From positions 124,001 through 188,000 of the IMG/VR virus record IMGVR_UViG_3300046804_003518: a DNA stretch of 64,000 bases. One strand, given 5' to 3'. The notes beneath the pieces are model-generated. The model did not search any database. It was not told the DNA's origin and saw nothing but the letters and a program-made list of their open reading frames with translations. Source of the stretch: a virus. Positions 43,410 through 51,329 of this stretch are shown in pieces. Made by a program: the position numbers and the translations under genes. The number at the start of each line of letters is the position of its first letter. Position 1 is the stretch's first letter.

Positions 43410-43859
43410 TTGGAAATAAACGTGGATATACAAACTAATCAAAGACTTCCTTCAGTTAAGAAAGGATACTATACTAAAACCAAGAATCCTGTTGACACAT
43501 ACCTAAAGTCAGTGTTTAGTCAACAAAAATATGACTCAGATAAAAATCATAGAGACATAGTTTGGACACTGTCATTTGACGAATGGAAAGAAATAGCTCA
43601 GCAGAATTGTTATACGTGTGGTGCCGCACCGGAAATGAGACAAGGCAAGTTTCACTCCAAACGGGGCAAGCAAGTTCCTATAAATGGTTTAGATAGGTTT
43701 GATAGTTCCAAGGGATACACGAAGCAAAATGTTAGACCTTGCTGTTCAAGATGTAATTATATGAAGCATAAAATGACACACGAAATTTTTCTTGAACACA
43801 TTGAGAAAATTTTAGACTTTCAAAAAAAGGATAAATCCCTTGCCAACATACACATTTGA
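43410..43859 (+). CDS. HNH endonuclease
   Basis: 149 residues from TTG at 43410 (or GTG at 43422). CYTCGAAP and CCSRCNYMK form the zinc-binding pairs. NGLDRFDSSKGYTKQNV is the core of a phage HNH family in which the first His is replaced. It has the look of a homing endonuclease inserted between host-phage genes. Its end overlaps the start of the next gene by 20 bases. Confidence 0.75.
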   Translation: MEINVDIQTNQRLPSVKKGYYTKTKNPVDTYLKSVFSQQKYDSDKNHRDIVWTLSFDEWKEIAQQNCYTCGAAPEMRQGKFHSKRGKQVPINGLDRFDSSKGYTKQNVRPCCSRCNYMKHKMTHEIFLEHIEKILDFQKKDKSLANIHI

Positions 43860-44076
43860 AAACACCCTAACGGGTGAAGTCATTGAGGAGTTTATGTCGA
43901 TCTCCGCGCGAGACGAGTACCTCGCTGCCAACCCTCACCTCAAGACTATTATCACACAGGCTCCGCCTATAGGAGATCCACACCGCCTCGGTCTTAAAAA
44001 GCCAGATGCTGGGTTCCGTGACGTCCTTAAAAATATTAAATCCCATCATAAGAGATCAAATATTAATACTTGGTAG
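43840..44076 (+). CDS. Small conserved phage protein
   Basis: 78 residues from a TTG start at 43840 with AAAGGAT upstream. MPTYTFENTLTGEVIEEFM resembles the N-terminus of FmdB-like small proteins of phages but lacks the Cys pairs. The TTG start, inside the HNH gene, may reflect the insertion of that gene. The 3' end overlaps the oppositely oriented GIY-YIG gene by 14 bases. Confidence 0.5.
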   Translation: MPTYTFENTLTGEVIEEFMSISARDEYLAANPHLKTIITQAPPIGDPHRLGLKKPDAGFRDVLKNIKSHHKRSNINTW

Positions 44077-44671
44077 ATAAAAATTCCCACCGCCAGGAGC
44101 CATCGTTGTTATACACACGCCGTCTTCTAGAAGCTGAATCTGATAGGAGTTTTTTTGTTGACTCTTCGACAATTCTACCCTTCTGTTTATTCCTCTTGGC
44201 CTGCTTAGCACTTTCAGGACACACCTTACCCTTATTTGGACTAGGCTTACCCTTTCGAGCCTCCGACATTTTTTTCTTAGTTTCGTCTGAGAGCTTTCTA
44301 CCTTTTAGTTTGCTACCTTGCATAGCATACCTCTTTTTTAATGATGAACGCGTACGCTCCAATGATTCTTCTGTGTGCACAATACCACCTCGTACATTCT
44401 GGTTTAGCCAGTCAGTTTTTTTGCATACGTTTAATCTTTCTAGTACTCTGCCTTCCCATTCAACAGCTTGCTCTGGTGTTTCAAACACCCGCCTGATTTC
44501 GTATTCAAAGGATTTGGGCCCGTATTCTTCAATTAAGGAATGTACGGCTCTAGAGGAGGTAAAATAATTTTGCCATAAATCATCAGGGTGACAATCTTTA
44601 GCAAACTTTACACCATAATATTTCTTGCCTGTTGGTTTATGTCTCAAGTAATAAGTGAATGGAGTGGTCAT
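44063..44671 (-). CDS. GIY-YIG homing endonuclease with NUMOD-type repeats
   Basis: 202 residues, the only supported protein gene on the - strand. YYLRHKPTGKKYYGVKF is the GIY-YIG core. DETKKKMSEARKGKPSPNKG is a NUMOD3-like DNA-binding repeat, and the end (RVYNNDGSWRW) is another short recognition module. It has its own late promoter on the - strand. Typical selfish homing gene inserted between two phage genes. Confidence 0.85.
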   Translation of the reverse strand: MTTPFTYYLRHKPTGKKYYGVKFAKDCHPDDLWQNYFTSSRAVHSLIEEYGPKSFEYEIRRVFETPEQAVEWEGRVLERLNVCKKTDWLNQNVRGGIVHTEESLERTRSSLKKRYAMQGSKLKGRKLSDETKKKMSEARKGKPSPNKGKVCPESAKQAKRNKQKGRIVEESTKKLLSDSASRRRRVYNNDGSWRWEFLSTKY

Positions 44672-44698
44672 TTTGGCTACTGTATGGCTATGATGTTA

Positions 44699-44706
44699 TA
44701 TTTATA
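44699..44706 (-). promoter_or_regulatory. T4-type late promoter TATAAATA on the - strand
   Basis: The + strand reads TATTTATA, so the - strand carries the exact late octamer, 27 bases before the start of the reverse GIY-YIG gene. It shows the homing gene is transcribed independently and late. Confidence 0.75.
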
Positions 44707-44743
44707 ATTTCTTTCAACACATGGTAACAAAGGGTAGTACTCG

Positions 44744-45454
44744 ATGCCAAACAAAGCTAAGAAGAAACTTCGTCTAGTCGCAAACGGCAATCAACATCAG
44801 CAAGGAGTAAAGCTACATCAAATATATCCAATAACAAAAGCACAGCAAAAAGTATTCGAATCATTCTATAAATCACATTTGCTGTTACATGGTATCGCAG
44901 GCACAGGAAAGACATTCGTCAGCCTCTACCTCGCTCTAAAAGAAGTATTAGAGCACAAAGGTTTCAAACGTATAGCAATTGTTCGCAGTTGCGTTCCAAC
45001 AAGAGAGATTGGCTTCATGCCAGGTACACTTGAAGAGAAGTTAAGTGTATATGAACAACCATATAAAGAAATTGTTAACTGTCTAACTCAGAGAGCAGAT
45101 GGGTATGACCTACTCAAAGATGCTGGAGTGATTGAGTTTATGTCAACATCCTATATAAGGGGTCTGACATTAGACAATACAATTATCCTTGTAGATGAAA
45201 TTCAAAACATGACATTTGGTGAACTTGATTCGGTCATTACGAGAGTTGGTGACTATTCTAAGATTATCTTTTGTGGTGACTATAGACAAACAGACCTTCA
45301 ATCATCTAGAGATAAATCTGGTTTACAAGACTTTATGAAGATCCTAAACACCGTAGCAGATGTTGACTATATTGAGTTTTTAGTGGATGATATTGTGAGA
45401 TCAGGATTTGTTAAGAAATACATCATCGCTAAGATGGAGTTAGGAATTGGATAG
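44744..45454 (+). CDS. phoH: PhoH-like ATPase
   Basis: 236 residues. LLHGIAGTGKTFVSLYLAL is the Walker A region, IILVDEIQNMT the Walker B, and IFCGDYRQTD the following motif, as in PhoH of T4-like and other marine phages. Probably an RNA-dependent ATPase; its role in infection is not established. One-base overlap with the next gene. Confidence 0.9.
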   Translation: MPNKAKKKLRLVANGNQHQQGVKLHQIYPITKAQQKVFESFYKSHLLLHGIAGTGKTFVSLYLALKEVLEHKGFKRIAIVRSCVPTREIGFMPGTLEEKLSVYEQPYKEIVNCLTQRADGYDLLKDAGVIEFMSTSYIRGLTLDNTIILVDEIQNMTFGELDSVITRVGDYSKIIFCGDYRQTDLQSSRDKSGLQDFMKILNTVADVDYIEFLVDDIVRSGFVKKYIIAKMELGIG

Positions 45455-46173
45455 TGCTATACGCTTTAGGTGATAGTTTTACCTACGGTTTTAATTTTAA
45501 GAATAAGCGAGAGAGGGTAGAGTCAGTTTGGCCTACCCATCTCGCTAACTTACTTTCCGTACCTTGTAAAAACTTAGCACTACCTGGTGCCAGCAACTGG
45601 CGAATGGCCCGGCAACTATTGTCATTGCCTCTTACAAAAGATGACATTGTTGTAGCTGCACTTACAACGTATGTAAGGTTTGAGTTTGGAGTTAATAAAA
45701 AGCATAAGATGCCTCCAGCCAACCTTCCAGGAGATATCAATGAAGTAGATGGGGATATGATAACAAAAAGATTCTTCCCCCAACTAACTGAAAGAACAAC
45801 ATGCGAGGCAACAAAGACCTTTAACACATTGGCATTTGATACATTTTGTAACGAGCTTTGGTTTGGACAAATGCACCACGTAATGTGTAGTGCGATTGCC
45901 TATCGTTTACAAGCTGTTGGTTGTAGAGGTATCCTGTTTAATGCGTGGTCAGATCACAACCCAATAGTTGATGTGCCCTACTTTCTCTTGCCAGGAACAA
46001 CAATGCATAAGGCAATAGAACTACCTGAGTTAGCTGGAACTCCAATCCAGTATTGGTCAAAACAACAGCATCAGTCAATTGCAGATATCTTATATAGACA
46101 TCTCAATGGTGAGCAAATTGAATCACCAATTAACAATTATAACGCATCTACAGACTTGGATAATTTTTACTAA
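45454..46173 (+). CDS. SGNH-hydrolase-like protein
   Basis: 239 residues from GTG at 45454. YALGDSFTYG is block I with the nucleophile Ser; LPGASNWRMA resembles block II; FNAWSDHNP lies where the later blocks would be, but a clear DxxH is not seen, so catalysis is uncertain. Overlaps both neighbours by one base. Confidence 0.6.
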   Translation: MLYALGDSFTYGFNFKNKRERVESVWPTHLANLLSVPCKNLALPGASNWRMARQLLSLPLTKDDIVVAALTTYVRFEFGVNKKHKMPPANLPGDINEVDGDMITKRFFPQLTERTTCEATKTFNTLAFDTFCNELWFGQMHHVMCSAIAYRLQAVGCRGILFNAWSDHNPIVDVPYFLLPGTTMHKAIELPELAGTPIQYWSKQQHQSIADILYRHLNGEQIESPINNYNASTDLDNFY

Positions 46174-46862
46174 TGATACCATCAAATTTTAATTTAAGAA
46201 TTAACGAATATCAATTCTCAAAACTTGAGAGAATTGATGGTGAACCTAGACGGTATGTTTTACCAGATGGAGGCCAAGTTCCTTCTGTAACATCTGTAAC
46301 AGGCCTAACAACCAAGGATGGAATTCTTAAATGGAGACAAAAGGTTGGGGAACAAGAAGCAAATAGAATATCCAAAAAGGCTTCCGGTAGAGGAACAGTT
46401 GTTCACAACCTAACAGAAAAATATATTCTAAACGATAGTAAATTTAAAGAATCTTATGATAAGGCAATGCCTGACGCCAAAGATCTTTTTAGAAAGCTTC
46501 AGTCGGTCCTAAATCAATATGTGACTGAAATTAGGGCATTGGAAACCCCAATATGGTCTTCCTATCTAAAGGTTGCTGGTACCGTAGATTGTATTGGTAT
46601 GTTTGAGGGCAAACTTAGCGTCATTGATTTTAAAACTGCAAGTAAGACAAAAGAGGAGCGGTATATAGATCACTACTTCATGCAAACATCAGCTTATGCA
46701 TGCGCTTGGTATGAACTTACTGGAGAACCGATAAATAACTTAGTAGTTTTGATTGCTAATGATGAGGATATCAGACCTCAAATATTCAGAAAAACTACAT
46801 ATCAATACCTAACTATGTTCAAGCAGGCTAGGGATAGTTTTTACCAACAATACGGGTTTTAA
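46173..46862 (+). CDS. PD-(D/E)XK exonuclease
   Basis: 229 residues. GTVDCIGMFEGKLSVIDFKT gives the D-x(n)-D-x-K core, with an upstream GRGTVVH (His motif) and a Gln/Tyr motif in FMQTSAYACAWYEL. This is the pattern of Cas4/RecB/MGME1-like single-strand exonucleases. It probably processes DNA ends in recombination or repair. Confidence 0.8.
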   Translation: MIPSNFNLRINEYQFSKLERIDGEPRRYVLPDGGQVPSVTSVTGLTTKDGILKWRQKVGEQEANRISKKASGRGTVVHNLTEKYILNDSKFKESYDKAMPDAKDLFRKLQSVLNQYVTEIRALETPIWSSYLKVAGTVDCIGMFEGKLSVIDFKTASKTKEERYIDHYFMQTSAYACAWYELTGEPINNLVVLIANDEDIRPQIFRKTTYQYLTMFKQARDSFYQQYGF

Positions 46863-46863
46863 A

Positions 46864-47037
46864 ATGTCAGAAAGTAATACAGAAACCGGTACAGTTGTTA
46901 TGTCGGTGGAGTTGCCAGAAGGCGATCTCAAAACATACAAGAATAATTTTGCGGCTAATATCATATACACAAGCACGGCGTCAAACACTGTAGTACTTCA
47001 TGTCAATACACAGGCTAAAACAGGAGAGTATCTATGA
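46864..47037 (+). CDS. Small hypothetical protein
   Basis: 57 residues starting one base after the nuclease stop, ending in ATGA overlap with the next gene. Beta-rich, no motif. First of a group of small beta-rich genes. Confidence 0.5.
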   Translation: MSESNTETGTVVMSVELPEGDLKTYKNNFAANIIYTSTASNTVVLHVNTQAKTGEYL

Positions 47038-47465
47038 GCTTTTATGGCGCAAAAACATTTAGAGGTTTATTTTCCGCCCACAAACAACGTCTAGCAGGAA
47101 ACGCAAGTTATCGTTTTGGTGGAGCACATCATCAAGTCGCCTACGATACAGTCAGTGGTGCTGAAGTACCTGTAACTCTACACAGCTCAGGCGTTAATGT
47201 AATTGCAGCTGGCGAGAATGATGTGGTATCAGTTGTGCTAATGGGATTAAGTCCAACAGCACCAGCAACGTTTTCTGACGTGTCCTTTTTAGATGTAAAT
47301 GGACCAGCTGTATTAGCAGCAAATCAATATGGTCTTGTATTGGAGGGCTCAGTTGCAGCTGGCGACGAAACCTTGGATGCTGAAACAGATATTCATCTTG
47401 TTCAGCCTGAGGCTTCTATCAGCGGTAATGCAAAGCTAGTTGTATTTGGTTACCAACAAAACTAA
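47034..47465 (+). CDS. Small beta-rich protein, tandem family member 1
   Basis: 143 residues. The last 50 residues (NQYGLVLEGSV, then SGNAKLVVFGY) share a pattern with the genes at 47478, 48191 and 48665. The alternating hydrophobic residues and Gly turns suggest a beta-sandwich or cupin-like fold. Possibly a virion decoration or fibre-associated protein. Confidence 0.5.
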   Translation: MSFYGAKTFRGLFSAHKQRLAGNASYRFGGAHHQVAYDTVSGAEVPVTLHSSGVNVIAAGENDVVSVVLMGLSPTAPATFSDVSFLDVNGPAVLAANQYGLVLEGSVAAGDETLDAETDIHLVQPEASISGNAKLVVFGYQQN

Positions 47466-47477
47466 TAGGGTAAACCG

Positions 47478-47978
47478 ATGAACTACGTTACCAAAGTATT
47501 TCCAGATTTTGTAGTTAGTAGATCACCACTACCAGCTGACAGTATAATTGCGTTTGATGTGAGTGTGGGTGACTTACTATACAGAACAAATGATGGTAGC
47601 GTTCTTACGTTCTTAGAAGGAACATCAAATACATCCCTTGTTGGTACAACTCTAAATCCAGACACCCTTTTGTCAATACCAAATGTATTTGGTCCAGGGC
47701 CTATCCGTTTTCTTACTGGTAACACACAACCATTTAGTTACACAGTTGTAGTTCTAAGAGATAAAAATGCTGTCAATCCTCAGCTAATTAATGTTAGCGA
47801 TTCATATACGGTTCCAGCCAATACCTTTGCTGTTCTTGTAGAGGGTACTATCACTGCACCAGTAGGTAATACAACTACGACAATGAATGTCGACGAAGAT
47901 ATTTACGCCATTGGCAAAAAGGAACAACAGTATACAGTAACTGGAAACGGAAAGTTAGTTATATTTGATATTAACTAA
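47478..47978 (+). CDS. Small beta-rich protein, tandem family member 2
   Basis: 166 residues. C-terminal TFAVLVEGTI and TGNGKLVIFDI align with member 1. No catalytic motif. Function unknown. Confidence 0.5.
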   Translation: MNYVTKVFPDFVVSRSPLPADSIIAFDVSVGDLLYRTNDGSVLTFLEGTSNTSLVGTTLNPDTLLSIPNVFGPGPIRFLTGNTQPFSYTVVVLRDKNAVNPQLINVSDSYTVPANTFAVLVEGTITAPVGNTTTTMNVDEDIYAIGKKEQQYTVTGNGKLVIFDIN

Positions 47979-47987
47979 AAACGTTTT

Positions 47988-48191
47988 ATGGATAATGAAC
48001 ATTTCGAAGAAGTGATCTATAAACCTCTAACAAAGCAAAAGGTTATAGGAACAATTAATGTTGTAACTGCTAGTGGCAAGGTATTGAAAAAGCCAATTAG
48101 GGAAATTACAATAGGGATATTCAATAAGCAGACAGATGACCTTATTGCTGAAATAAATTATCGTATTCATCATTTTGCTAAGCAGGTTTAA
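47988..48191 (+). CDS. Small hypothetical protein
   Basis: 67 residues, basic, with beta character (KVIGTINVVTASGKVLKK). Overlaps the next start by one base (TAATG). Confidence 0.45.
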   Translation: MDNEHFEEVIYKPLTKQKVIGTINVVTASGKVLKKPIREITIGIFNKQTDDLIAEINYRIHHFAKQV

Positions 48192-48661
48192 TGTATACCT
48201 TAAACATTGTAAGATATCCTGGATTTAGATTAGTCCAGCATCAACTGATTAAAAATACATTCGTAACATTTTCTGATCGAGTTGATTTTTCATTCTTTCC
48301 CCATTCGGGTGGTCCTACAGTAAGAAATATCAGTGGTGTGGACCACTACAACGGTATACGCTCTCCTGGTTCATATATGGATCTGAGGGAGATATCAAAG
48401 GGCACTCGTGAAGTTTTTGTAATTGAGACTGGTTATACTTGTTGCTTTACAGCAGTCGTTGGAGCAATAATGATGTCGTATAGTAGAGGTACGGAAACTA
48501 TACTGCCACCAAATACTATGGCTATTATTCTAAATGGTAGTGTTGAGTTCAATGATAGGGGAAAGATTAAGAAGGCCAATCAATACAATTTAATCGTCAA
48601 GCGGCCCTATGAAGTAACTCTTTTAGGTGAGGCCGAAATAGCACTTGCTGTGAAGGATTAG
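48191..48661 (+). CDS. Small beta-rich protein, tandem family member 3
   Basis: 156 residues. PPNTMAIILNGSVEFNDRGK and VTLLGEAEIALAVKD match the corresponding parts of the next gene closely, so they are recent duplicates. Cupin-like alternation of Gly and hydrophobic residues. Confidence 0.5.
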   Translation: MYTLNIVRYPGFRLVQHQLIKNTFVTFSDRVDFSFFPHSGGPTVRNISGVDHYNGIRSPGSYMDLREISKGTREVFVIETGYTCCFTAVVGAIMMSYSRGTETILPPNTMAIILNGSVEFNDRGKIKKANQYNLIVKRPYEVTLLGEAEIALAVKD

Positions 48662-48664
48662 GGT

Positions 48665-49147
48665 ATGCAGTATACAAACTTCATGTATTACTATGGTGAC
48701 TTTCATTTAATACAACAACAAGTGTTAAAGGGAACGTGTAGGGATTATGACGAGTCTGTGTTGTATACATGCCTACCAGCAGTCGGTGGCGCAACAGTCA
48801 GAATGCATACTGGAATGTTACAATTTGAGGGGCAAATTTACGGTCCTGGCACGTTTCTTGATCTTAAAGAGATTAGTGATTTGGGGGGAACGCGTAAAAT
48901 ACAAGTTTTAGATAGTGGAGTTGTATGTTGCCTAGATTCGCCAAAAAATAAAAATATACATATGGTATATACAAGCGGTGATAGTCATATATTGCCGCCC
49001 GACACAGCAGCGATAGTTATGAGTGGTAGTGTTAGTTTTAATGATAATGGTATTGTTAAACAAGCTGAACAATTTAATATGATTAAGAGACGACCTTATA
49101 GTATAAACTTAAACGGACAGGCAGAGCTGGTACTAGTAACAAAGTAG
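48665..49147 (+). CDS. Small beta-rich protein, tandem family member 4
   Basis: 160 residues. PPDTAAIVMSGSVSFNDNG and LNGQAELVLVTK parallel member 3 along the whole length (both have GPGTFLDLKEIS / SPGSYMDLREIS). Function unknown. Confidence 0.5.
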   Translation: MQYTNFMYYYGDFHLIQQQVLKGTCRDYDESVLYTCLPAVGGATVRMHTGMLQFEGQIYGPGTFLDLKEISDLGGTRKIQVLDSGVVCCLDSPKNKNIHMVYTSGDSHILPPDTAAIVMSGSVSFNDNGIVKQAEQFNMIKRRPYSINLNGQAELVLVTK

Positions 49148-49159
49148 TGGAGCTATCAA

Positions 49160-49657
49160 ATGAAACTACAGATTGAAGGTGGGTCAAAATTACACCACAA
49201 GCATTGTAGGCAGTTTGCTCGTTTCTTTTCCAATAGGTTCTTTTCTAAAGATCTTAACAAACAAATAAGTGTTAAATTAAAATTTATCAGGAAGGCAGAG
49301 ATTGCATACGGGGACGAATGTGCTTGTATGGAATGGATGGATAACAATAGGCAACCAAGAAAGTTCACAATCTATATCTACACGCCTCCAAAAGTTTCTT
49401 TAAAGTATGTCATTAGTACTCTTGCACATGAAATGGTTCATGTTAAACAGTATGTGAGAAACGAACTAGTTGATCTATCATCAACAGATTTCAACTCTTC
49501 TGTATTTAAGAATAAGAGATATAATCTTAATAGAGTAGACTATTATGACCAACCTTGGGAAATCGAGGCTTTCGGTCGTGAACGAGGTTTAACAAAAGAA
49601 TACCTCGAAAGGGTCAAGTTAGCTAAAAAATTATTGAAGCACCCTGTTGACTTCTAA
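49160..49657 (+). CDS. Small zinc metallopeptidase-like protein (HEMVH)
   Basis: 165 residues. TLAHEMVHVKQYVRNEL gives HExxH, and YDQPWEIEAFGRE a downstream Glu that can be the third ligand. Same architecture as the proteins at 3129 and 50781; SprT-like in overall pattern. Substrate unknown. Confidence 0.65.
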   Translation: MKLQIEGGSKLHHKHCRQFARFFSNRFFSKDLNKQISVKLKFIRKAEIAYGDECACMEWMDNNRQPRKFTIYIYTPPKVSLKYVISTLAHEMVHVKQYVRNELVDLSSTDFNSSVFKNKRYNLNRVDYYDQPWEIEAFGRERGLTKEYLERVKLAKKLLKHPVDF

Positions 49658-49675
49658 TTCAAGATGCCGTAATAT
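49647..49675 (+). promoter_or_regulatory. Sigma70-like promoter
   Basis: TTGACT (49647-49652), 17 bases, TAATAT (49670-49675), overlapping the end of the metallopeptidase gene. It leads to the small wHTH-like gene at 49739 through a leader of about 55 bases holding the shared 14-mer TAAACTGTTAAATT (49713-49726). Confidence 0.65.
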
Positions 49676-49738
49676 ATACCCTACTTGATGAGTGTGACAT
49701 TAAGTAATTTGTTAAACTGTTAAATTGATGGAGTTGTT

Positions 49739-50005
49739 ATGAATAAGCCTAATGTTGTTAAGGTTCTTGAGAAGGGTCCTAAGACCGTTGCCCAGCTTGT
49801 TGAAGCTGTTGGTACTGGTGCTCAGGCTCGTGTTAGCGAGGCTCGCTTTGCTGGCTTCTCAATCTACTCGAACCGTAAGACGTTTGCTAACGGCCGTACA
49901 ACGACTGTTTACCGTCTCGGTAAGCCTTCTAAGCGCTTCACGCGTAACATGAAGGCCGGTCGTACGCAGATCGCCGTTCGCTCGCTCTATACTCGCGCTG
50001 CCTAA
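49739..50005 (+). CDS. Small basic protein, winged-helix-like
   Basis: 88 residues. GPKTVAQLVEAVGTGAQARV resembles a helix-turn-helix, followed by a wing-like RTTTVYRLG and a basic tail. Codon use is host-like (CGT, CTT, GCT), as in other early genes. It has its own promoter and terminator, so it is a monocistronic early gene and may be a regulator. Confidence 0.6.
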   Translation: MNKPNVVKVLEKGPKTVAQLVEAVGTGAQARVSEARFAGFSIYSNRKTFANGRTTTVYRLGKPSKRFTRNMKAGRTQIAVRSLYTRAA

Positions 50006-50028
50006 TTCCCAATAGGCACAAAAGAGCC

Positions 50029-50066
50029 AAGAGGGGGCTGGAGTCTTCTAGCCTCCTCTTTTTTTA
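50029..50066 (+). terminator. Intrinsic terminator
   Basis: AGAGG-GGGCT / AGC-CTCCTCT stem with loop GGAGTCTTCT followed by seven T. It ends the early gene; the next gene starts at the end of the T-run. Confidence 0.8.
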
Positions 50067-50551
50067 TGACAACGATAGATTTACCCTTCTACTATCCATA
50101 TAGTGAACCTAATCCACAATTAAAGTGGCATTCGAGGTTCATAACTCTTGCTACCCATATTGCTGATTGGTCAAAGGACCCTTCAACAAAAGTTGGAGCT
50201 GTTATTGTCGATGATGAGCGAAGAGTAGTTTCTCTTGGCTATAATGGTCTACCGAGGGGTATGGTTGACCATGACTACATACTAAATAATAAAGAACTTA
50301 AACTTCAGGTTGTCAAGCATGCTGAAGAAAATGCTATCCTCAATTCGCTCCTTCGTCCAGCTGGCTGTACAATTTACGTTACTCATCATCCTTGTTCCAG
50401 TTGTGCTGGTAGCATCGTTCAGTCTGGTATTCGTCGTGTTGTCTTTCCTACCATTAATCTTGATAGTACGTTTCCTGACAGATGGCGACAATCAATATCA
50501 CTCGCACAGACGATATTTGAAGAAGCCGGAATAGAGGTTATAGAATTATGA
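50066..50551 (+). CDS. dCMP/cytidine deaminase
   Basis: 161 residues. VKHAEENAIL gives His and catalytic Glu; HHPCSSCAGSIVQSGI gives the zinc Cys pair. WSKDPSTKVGAVIVD is typical of dCMP deaminases. It would make dUMP for dTTP synthesis. The start at 50066 lies at the end of a terminator T-run with no clear ribosome site, so read-through or a later start is possible. Confidence 0.9.
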   Translation: MTTIDLPFYYPYSEPNPQLKWHSRFITLATHIADWSKDPSTKVGAVIVDDERRVVSLGYNGLPRGMVDHDYILNNKELKLQVVKHAEENAILNSLLRPAGCTIYVTHHPCSSCAGSIVQSGIRRVVFPTINLDSTFPDRWRQSISLAQTIFEEAGIEVIEL

Positions 50552-50784
50552 TAGAATTAGATAACAGAGTTACTGTTAATAACTTTCAGACAACGATTGA
50601 AAGTTGGGTCCACAGAAAGGGGATGGGTTATCTCGAAGCAATTATGTTTTATTGCGAACAGCACAATATTGAAATTGAAGCTGTTGCCTCTTTGATTAGA
50701 AAGTCAGAGGCTATCAAGGCTAAACTTGAAGCAGAGTGTGAGGACCAAAACATGATTTTAAAGCAACCTAAGTTACCAATATGA
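50548..50784 (+). CDS. Probable late transcription co-activator (gp33-like)
   Basis: 78 residues. The C-terminal half (MGYLEAIMFYCEQHNIEIEA, then KAKLEAECEDQNML-like end) resembles gp33 proteins of T4-like marine phages, which bridge RNA polymerase to the sliding clamp for late transcription. It fits the TATAAATA promoters present. The protein is short, so the call is moderate. ATGA overlaps on both sides. Confidence 0.55.
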   Translation: MIELDNRVTVNNFQTTIESWVHRKGMGYLEAIMFYCEQHNIEIEAVASLIRKSEAIKAKLEAECEDQNMILKQPKLPI

Positions 50785-51329
50785 AAATTACGTGTACCAA
50801 TAAACTAACACCAAAACTGCGTAAGCACGTAATTGCCATTACACGATTCACTGTTGAACAGATCTTTACGAAACGACAACGAGATAAGTTGCAATCTATT
50901 TCTATCAGAGTAGATAAGTCGTTAAATGATTCTACAATCCACAATGTGGGTGCTGTTCCATTAGCCTATATGGATGCTCACATTGACGACTATGGTGAAA
51001 ATCAAAGCCCAAGAAACTTTGTAATTTGGATTAATCCTTTCTTCACTAGGAAGAACCTCACGAGGTTTACAAAGTCAACATTCCTGGAAACCATTGTTCA
51101 CGAGACTGTCCACATTAAGCAAGCAATCAGTGGTCAGATGAAGCAAGTGTACAAAAATGGTAACATGATGATTAAGTTCCATAAGAAGTACTATAAGCTC
51201 GACTCAAACGACAAGTACTGGTTGTTCCCTTGGGAAGTTGAAGCAAGAGGGTATGAGAAAGGAATCATCAATCTTTATTGCATTAAGAACCAATGCTATA
51301 TGGAATTTCCTGACCATCAGCTGAAGTAA
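50781..51329 (+). CDS. Small zinc metallopeptidase-like protein (HETVH)
   Basis: 182 residues. TIVHETVHIKQAISGQM is the HExxH site and WLFPWEVEARGYEKG the downstream Glu, parallel to WEIEAFGRE in the protein at 49160. The third member of this family here. Function unknown. Confidence 0.65.
   Translation: MKITCTNKLTPKLRKHVIAITRFTVEQIFTKRQRDKLQSISIRVDKSLNDSTIHNVGAVPLAYMDAHIDDYGENQSPRNFVIWINPFFTRKNLTRFTKSTFLETIVHETVHIKQAISGQMKQVYKNGNMMIKFHKKYYKLDSNDKYWLFPWEVEARGYEKGIINLYCIKNQCYMEFPDHQLK

Noticed and set aside
44070-44567. Forward open frame of 165 codons
   Set aside because: It lies opposite the GIY-YIG gene, which has real motifs and its own promoter.
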